Of a DNA stretch of 64,000 nt, positions 59,423-64,000 are shown piece after piece (positions within the stretch are counted from its first letter, which is position 1; every line of letters begins with the position of its first letter). Where the stretch lies: positions 62,001-126,000 of the forward strand of contig NZ_JALBWV010000004.1 in the NCBI RefSeq assembly GCF_022678645.1, in the 5' to 3' direction. Both the position numbers and the translations under genes were made by a program. The stretch comes from Saccharopolyspora soli. GTDB lineage: Bacteria; Actinomycetota; Actinomycetes; Mycobacteriales; Pseudonocardiaceae. The notes beneath the pieces were generated by a model. It had not been told where the DNA came from and searched no databases. It saw only the letters and a program-made list of their open reading frames with translations.

Positions 59423-60025
59423 ATGGCGAATCGGGCACCACAACGTCGCAGGCAGGCGCGTGGGGAACGACGCATCGAGCTGCTGCTGGACGCTGCCGCC
59501 GAAGTGTTCGGTGACGTCGGCTACGCCGCGGCCACCACGAACGCGATCGCGGCCCGCGCCGAATCCTCACCCGGCTCGCTCTACCAGTTCTTCCCGAACA
59601 AGGAAGAGATCGCCCGTGCGCTCGCCGATCGCTACCTGCGACAGCTGCAGGCCGCGCACCGCACCGCCTTCGCAGCCGAAAACGCCCGGCTGCCGCTTCC
59701 CGAGCTGATCGACGCAATGCTCGACCCGATGATCGACTTCAACCTGTCGAATCCGGGTTTTCAGGCGCTGTTCAACACCCCGGACGAGGTGGCGACCAAA
59801 CCGCTGCACATCCGCGAAGCGGTGATCGACCGGCTGAGCGCGATCTTCGCGGCACGCGCCCCGGAACTGCCGGAGGACCAGCGGGTGCGCACCGCACGCG
59901 TGCTGGTCGGGGTGTTCCGGGGCGTACTGCCGTTGATCATCGTGTCCTCGGGCGCGGAGCGGGCCGCTGTCGTCGGCGAGGTCAAGCAGATCTTCCACGA
60001 CTACTTGACGCAACGGGTCGGCTGA
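59423..60025 (+). CDS. TetR family transcriptional regulator
   Basis: 200 residues. HTH at about 12-60 (RIELLLDAAAEVFGDVGYAAATTNAIAARAESSPGSLYQFFPNKEEIARALADRYL) and a variable ligand-binding domain. ATG 59423 has GGAGG 7-8 nt upstream; GTG 59414 is in frame and less likely. Convergent with the F420-type enzyme gene. A small hairpin (CGGCTG...CAGCCG, 60019-60041) lies at the 3' end. Regulated genes unknown. Confidence 0.88.
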   Translation: MANRAPQRRRQARGERRIELLLDAAAEVFGDVGYAAATTNAIAARAESSPGSLYQFFPNKEEIARALADRYLRQLQAAHRTAFAAENARLPLPELIDAMLDPMIDFNLSNPGFQALFNTPDEVATKPLHIREAVIDRLSAIFAARAPELPEDQRVRTARVLVGVFRGVLPLIIVSSGAERAAVVGEVKQIFHDYLTQRVG

Positions 60026-60053
60026 GGCAACAACCCAGCCGCGGAAGATCCCG

Positions 60054-61049
60054 CTAGCGACCACCTGCGCGCACGGCCCCGCCGAGCGCGGCTCGCAGGA
60101 TCCCGCCAGCATGGGCCAGCCGGTCCGGCTCGTGGCTGTCGCCGGGCAGGTTGACGATCACGCCGTCGAGTCCCAGCTCTATCAACCCCTGGATCTGTTC
60201 GCCCACCGAATCGGCATCCCCGACGATCATCCGGCTGGTCAGTGCCGCGGGCAGCCCGCGCCCCGAGGCGACGCCGAGCCGCTGCCTGGCGAGCAAGGCG
60301 TCCCGCTTGGCCATCGCCTCCTCGGTCGTCCGCCCGAGGAACACCACTGCCAGCGCGTTCTTGTTGATCGCGGCGTAATCCCGCCCCACTGCGGCGCACT
60401 TCTCGCGCAGCACCGCCAGTTTCCGGGGAATGTCGGGGAAGCCGCAGTTGAGGTTGAGGATGTCGGCGTACTTGGCCGCGAGCGGAATCGTTCGGCGTTC
60501 ACCGGCACCGCCGATGAGGATCGGCGGCACGTGCACCGGCTGCGGCTCGTTGAACGCGTCGGTGACCGCGTAATGCTCGCCGCGGAAGGTCGTCGGTTCT
60601 CCGGCGAACATCGACCGGCAGATCTGCAGCGCTTCTTCGAGCCACTCGAACCGCTGCTGCACGCTCGGGAAGGTGTAGCCGTAGCGGCGGTGTTCCTCCT
60701 CGAACCACGCTGCCCCGATGCCGAGCAGCGCGCGGCCACCGGAAACGACGTCCAGCGCGGTCACGGTTTTGGCCAGCCGCGCCGGGTTGTGGTAGGTCAC
60801 GCCGGTCACCAAGGTGCCGAGCCGGATCCGCTCGGTGCTCGCCGCGACCGCGCCCAGCAGCGTGTACGGTTCGAGCATCGGTTCGTTCGGCGCACCTTGC
60901 AGGGGGAGCTGCATCAGGTGGTCCATCACCGCGAACAGCTCGAAACCTGCTTCCTCGGCGGTGCGGGCGGTCGCCGCGATCCGTTCGAAGAGCTTCGCGG
61001 GCGGGGTTTTCGGGTAGTTGAAGCTGGTCAGCTGCAAGCCCAGTCTCAT
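60054..61049 (-). CDS. LLM-class (luciferase-like) F420-dependent oxidoreductase
   Basis: 331 residues. Luciferase-like monooxygenase fold with MRLGLQLTSFNYPKTPPAKL at the start, MDHLMQLPLQG, IRLGTLVTGVTYHNPARLAKTVTALDVVSGGRALLGIGAAW, and ILIGGAGERRTIPLAAKYAD. The start and middle are typical of F420-dependent members in actinobacteria, as opposed to FMN ones, but the cofactor is inferred. ATG 61049 has GGAGGA 7-8 nt upstream and overlaps the ACP stop (ATGA). Last gene of the FAD monooxygenase-ACP-LLM operon; it may oxidise or reduce a carrier-bound intermediate. Confidence 0.88.
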   Translation of the reverse strand: MRLGLQLTSFNYPKTPPAKLFERIAATARTAEEAGFELFAVMDHLMQLPLQGAPNEPMLEPYTLLGAVAASTERIRLGTLVTGVTYHNPARLAKTVTALDVVSGGRALLGIGAAWFEEEHRRYGYTFPSVQQRFEWLEEALQICRSMFAGEPTTFRGEHYAVTDAFNEPQPVHVPPILIGGAGERRTIPLAAKYADILNLNCGFPDIPRKLAVLREKCAAVGRDYAAINKNALAVVFLGRTTEEAMAKRDALLARQRLGVASGRGLPAALTSRMIVGDADSVGEQIQGLIELGLDGVIVNLPGDSHEPDRLAHAGGILRAALGGAVRAGGR

Positions 61050-61297
61050 GCGTCTTTCCTCCGTGCCTCGGTCAGGATGTAGTCGGCCAGGTCCCGCAGC
61101 CCCGGGCGCAGAACGCGGTCCGGGATCTGGACCCCGAACCGCTGTTCGGCTTCGGTGAGGAGCTGCGCGAGGGACAGCTCGTCCAGGCCGAGATCCGTGG
61201 TCAGGCACGCTTCGGCGGTGAGCGCCCGAGCCGGTAGATCGGTGAGTTCGACGACCATCTTCTTGAGTTCGTCCAGAACGCTTTCGCTGCTGCGCAC
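61046..61297 (-). CDS. Acyl carrier protein-like protein lacking the usual phosphopantetheine serine
   Basis: 83 residues, four-helix ACP fold: VLDELKKMVVELTDLPARAL, TTDLGLDELSLAQLLTEAEQ and FGVQIPDRVLRPGLRDLADYI. The canonical DSL attachment motif is changed to DEL at positions 39-41 (Ser to Glu), with a Ser two residues later at 42. A holo form by the normal site is therefore not expected. GTG 61297 has GGGGA 5 nt upstream. It is coupled to the LLM gene by ATGA overlap and 30 bp after the FAD monooxygenase. Confidence 0.82.
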   Translation of the reverse strand: MRSSESVLDELKKMVVELTDLPARALTAEACLTTDLGLDELSLAQLLTEAEQRFGVQIPDRVLRPGLRDLADYILTEARRKDA

Positions 61298-61327
61298 TTC
61301 GGTCCCCTGCGGTTCGTCGCTTGTACT

Positions 61328-62869
61328 TCACCGTCCGATGTGGCCGGTCGCCGGAGCTGCGTGTGCGACGACCCCATCGGGGCGTATTACGACCAGTGCT
61401 GGTTCGGAGATGCCGAGCAGCCGGTGCGCCGCCGCGGCCGCGTCGAACAGGTCGGTCGCGGATTCGGGCGGCGAGGCGCGCAGGATCGCGACGTCCACTT
61501 CCGTGCCCAGCTTCGCAGTCCACTGCGCCGCGAGTTTCGTGGCACTTCCGCGCACAGCGGGCAGCATGTCCGCGGAACGCCGGTCGGCAGCGCAGCCCAG
61601 GACGAGAGCGTTGCCGGTGAGCGAGTCGTGCAACCACTTCCCGTCGCCCAGCGGCACGTCCGGCAGCCGCGTTCCCGGTTTGAGCACGCCAATCCCGGCT
61701 TCGCTGCCCGGATAGGCCAGCGCCAGCTGTGCCATGCGCGGCGGCATGGCCCGGTCGAGCACTCCCGTTCGCGAGGCGACTGCGAGCGCACCGTCGCGGA
61801 CCTTGCGCCGCCAGCCGGTCAGCATCCACATCTTCGTCTGCCGGTCGGTATCGGCGACCACCCGCTCGGCGACGTATCGACGTTCAGCGGCCCAAGCCTG
61901 CACACCCGCGATACCTGCCGAGCCGGGTTCGGCCGACGCGAGCCGCCAACCAAGGGACTGGGCGTCTTCGATACCGGTGTTCATGCCCTGGCCACCGGCC
62001 GGGCTGTGCACGTGCGCGGCGTCGCCCGCGAGCAGCACTCGGCCGACTTGGAACCGCTTCGCGACGCGGCGGTTCACCTGGAAGCTCCCGGTCTGCTGTT
62101 CGCCGACCAGCCGCACCGGAACCGGGCAGCGCTGCGCTGCGGCCTGCTGCACCACGGCGTCCAAGTTCGACAGATCGGCTCCCGGTGGCATGCTCACGAA
62201 CACCCGGTACAGCCCACCGGGTAGTCCGACCACGACGAGCACGCCGTGCGGTGTCATGAAGTAGTGCGCTTCATCTTGCGCCAGCGGGGTTTCGCACTCG
62301 CCGTCGGAGAGCGCGAAGGTCTCCTGGTAGGGCATGCCCTCGAATTCGACACCGAGTTGTTCCCGCGTGTGGCTGTGCGCGCCGTCGCAGCCCACCGCCC
62401 AGTCGAACTCCGCTGTGGAGTCACCGGATGCGTCTTCCAGTCCGGCGTGCACGCTGCTGGTCTCCGGCCGCAGCCAGTTCATCCGAACGCCGTACTCGAT
62501 CTTCCCGCCGCGCTGCTCGAAGCAGCGTCGCAACACCGCTTCGGTCTCCTTCTGCGGAAATGACAACGGAGTTCGGTATCGAGTACCGGACAGCCCGTCC
62601 AGCCGCAACCGGGCGACGCGGCGCCCGCCGGTATAGTAGTTGGCCGCTCTGAGCGGAAGCGCGCGATCCACGATCTCGTCGGCGGCGCCGCAGCGCCGCA
62701 GGGCTTCCAGGGCTCGTGGCCAGAGCACGATTGCCCGCGAGTGCGGATGCGGGCGTTCGCCGCGATCGATCACCCGGACCGGATGTCCCCGGCTGATCAG
62801 CTCGGTGGCCACGGTGAGCCCGGTGGGCCCGGCGCCGACGACCAACGTGCCGCCCGATTCGATGTTCAC
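61328..62869 (-). CDS. FAD-dependent aromatic monooxygenase (polyketide hydroxylase type)
   Basis: 513 residues. GTLVVGAGPTGLTVATELISRGHPVRVIDRGE (N-terminal FAD motif), DG motif in VGCDGAHSHTREQLGVEFEG, and GDAAHVHSPAGGQGMNTGIEDAQSLGWRLA (second FAD motif, about 278-307). A C-terminal thioredoxin-like domain (about 395-513) is typical of PgaE/RdmE/MhpA hydroxylases. It would hydroxylate an aromatic ring or polyketide. GTG 62869 has GGAGG 6-7 nt upstream; the frame to 62986 is rejected. First gene of the three-gene operon. Confidence 0.9.
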   Translation of the reverse strand: MNIESGGTLVVGAGPTGLTVATELISRGHPVRVIDRGERPHPHSRAIVLWPRALEALRRCGAADEIVDRALPLRAANYYTGGRRVARLRLDGLSGTRYRTPLSFPQKETEAVLRRCFEQRGGKIEYGVRMNWLRPETSSVHAGLEDASGDSTAEFDWAVGCDGAHSHTREQLGVEFEGMPYQETFALSDGECETPLAQDEAHYFMTPHGVLVVVGLPGGLYRVFVSMPPGADLSNLDAVVQQAAAQRCPVPVRLVGEQQTGSFQVNRRVAKRFQVGRVLLAGDAAHVHSPAGGQGMNTGIEDAQSLGWRLASAEPGSAGIAGVQAWAAERRYVAERVVADTDRQTKMWMLTGWRRKVRDGALAVASRTGVLDRAMPPRMAQLALAYPGSEAGIGVLKPGTRLPDVPLGDGKWLHDSLTGNALVLGCAADRRSADMLPAVRGSATKLAAQWTAKLGTEVDVAILRASPPESATDLFDAAAAAHRLLGISEPALVVIRPDGVVAHAAPATGHIGR

Positions 62870-63252
62870 GCGCAGCCTCCTGCAGAACTCGTCGAATACT
62901 CCATTTGCCGCACGGAAAGAAGAGCCGATCGCGCAGGACGGCAACATTGGCGCACCGCGAGACGGCGGTTTCGCGTGCGCCAACATTCTTACGAGCCGGA
63001 TTCCGGCCCGGAATACTACTTAGGTGACATCAGCTCGACCAGCACAATTGGTCGGCCGAAATGTTTCGACGAACCCGCGCTCGATATTTGAGTGATCTGG
63101 ATCACAACAAGTTGCAAGTGATTGCTCACATTGAGCTAATGTCGCTCGCGGTCCGGCGAGCAAACCGTCACTTTACTCGTCACCCGCTACCAGGCGATTC
63201 CAGCAGCGGATGACTTGCGTTCTTGTCCGATGGAGCAATCCTGGGGGATGCC
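62870..63252. other. Divergent intergenic region, no gene
   Basis: 383 bp between the monooxygenase operon (minus) and the LuxR gene (plus). It is AT-richer than the flanks (about 62990-63180), which fits two promoters. No repeat copy or clear operator was seen. Confidence 0.5.
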
Positions 63253-63999
63253 GTGGGAGAACCGAGGTTCGAGGATCCAACTCGATTATTGTTGCGCATT
63301 GAGAACAAGCTGCTGCACCAAACGGTGGCACGCACATTGCTACCTGTCGAGAATCTGCAAATCGCAGAAGACCTAGATTCGGAGGCCGACTTAGACGCTG
63401 CCGAGCACCATCGGCCGGACATCGCCCTGGTCGGCTGCACGGTGCCGTCCAACTACCTGATCGCGAACATCGCTCGCATCCGGCTGGCTTCGCCGGGCAC
63501 GCGGATCATCGCCTTGGTTCCGCAGGTCACGGCCGAGCTGACCAGCACGTTACGCGCCGTCGGAGTGACCGAGCTGACGGATCTCGACAGCACGTTGGAG
63601 GACTTGCTCGGGTGCCTGCGCCGCACTCGCCGAGCTCCGTCGCCGGGACGGCTCGACGCAGCCCAGGTCCAGGCGATCCGGGCGAGGCTGCAGTGCGGCC
63701 ACAAACTGTCCGCGCGAGAACGCGAGATCGTGGATCTGGTGGCCCAGGCGATGAGCAACCGACAAATCGCCAGCAAGCTGCGCATCACGGAAGGAACAGT
63801 CAAGCGTCATATGCGAAATATTTTCGCAAAACTCCGTGCGAATTCAAGAATTGACGCGGTGAACAAAGCGACGACGACCATCTGCTGCCACCTACCGGTT
63901 AGTAGCGGAAGCCACGGTAAAGTTTCGGTAAAATCTACTTGCCTCGGTCCATTGTGTGACTATTTCGACTCCGCTCAACGCCCGCCGCTGTCGGCGTGA
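63253..63999 (+). CDS. LuxR (NarL-type) transcriptional regulator
   Basis: 248 residues from GTG 63253 (GGGGGA upstream). The N-terminal part resembles a response-regulator receiver fold (RLLLRIENKLLHQTVARTLL, DIALVGCTVPSN, GTRIIALVPQ), but the phospho-acceptor Asp and Lys positions are not clear, so it may be a pseudo-receiver. The C-terminal HTH (about 154-212) is LSAREREIVDLVAQAMSNRQIASKLRITEGTVKRHMRNIFAKLRANSRIDAV. The last 40 residues are unusual. Ends near the right edge of the window. Divergent from the monooxygenase-ACP-LLM operon and a likely regulator of it. Confidence 0.87.
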   Translation: MGEPRFEDPTRLLLRIENKLLHQTVARTLLPVENLQIAEDLDSEADLDAAEHHRPDIALVGCTVPSNYLIANIARIRLASPGTRIIALVPQVTAELTSTLRAVGVTELTDLDSTLEDLLGCLRRTRRAPSPGRLDAAQVQAIRARLQCGHKLSAREREIVDLVAQAMSNRQIASKLRITEGTVKRHMRNIFAKLRANSRIDAVNKATTTICCHLPVSSGSHGKVSVKSTCLGPLCDYFDSAQRPPLSA

Positions 64000-64000
64000 T

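Overview
High-GC actinomycete chromosomal DNA, most like a Pseudonocardiales member such as Saccharopolyspora or Amycolatopsis. The grounds are codon use, many GTG/TTG starts, conservon operons, an F420-type enzyme and a DUF6319-like protein; the genus is inferred from general resemblance only. No rRNA, tRNA, CRISPR, IS or phage gene was seen.

Layout. (1) 1-10.2 kb: two conservon operons on the minus strand. These are signalling cassettes of CvnA (sensor-kinase-like ATPase), CvnB (roadblock/LC7), CvnC (DUF742) and CvnD (small GTPase). The first is cut by the left edge. A GAF protein and an acyl-CoA dehydrogenase lie between them. (2) 10.9-23 kb: a necrosis-inducing-like secreted protein, an NCS1 permease, a PhoD-like phosphatase lacking its usual DDHE motif, a SAF-domain oxidoreductase with its GntR regulator, a histidine-rich protein and acetyltransferase flanking a Zur/Fur-like box, a secreted copper monooxygenase (LPMO), and a DUF485/ActP acetate-type transporter pair. 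(3) 23.7-28.4 kb: a third, complete conservon on the plus strand. (4) 28.5-45 kb: envelope and housekeeping functions: HtrA protease, AbiEi-like protein, amidohydrolase, DUF3311 plus sodium symporter, patatin lipase, ArfB, serine hydrolase, CPBP protease, class A PBP, a small protein with a QAREIKGDI tail, MFS exporter and M14 carboxypeptidase. (5) 45-56 kb: flavin monooxygenase with divergent TetR and a visible operator, two secreted proteins (one chaplin-like), an aminotransferase, and a fadB/fadA beta-oxidation operon. (6) 56-64 kb: an XRE regulator divergent from an SDR, a kelch protein, a TetR, and a small biosynthetic-looking operon (FAD monooxygenase, an ACP without the usual serine, an F420/luciferase-like enzyme) next to a LuxR regulator.

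The most unusual feature is a family of dispersed palindromic repeats with core GGGAACCTTCCTGTCA or its reverse complement. I count about 24 copies: ten two-armed hairpins of about 46 bp and fourteen single arms. Almost all lie between genes from 13.9 to 45 kb. Two groups form spaced same-strand clusters, one with an exact 52-bp period. One full copy sits inside the cvnA of the third conservon and is read through in frame, adding about 15 residues. They may act as terminators at convergent gene ends, but copies also occur in tandem and divergent gaps, so they look like a REP/BIME-like mobile repeat. A separate 44-bp palindrome of another sequence lies between the aminotransferase and fadB.
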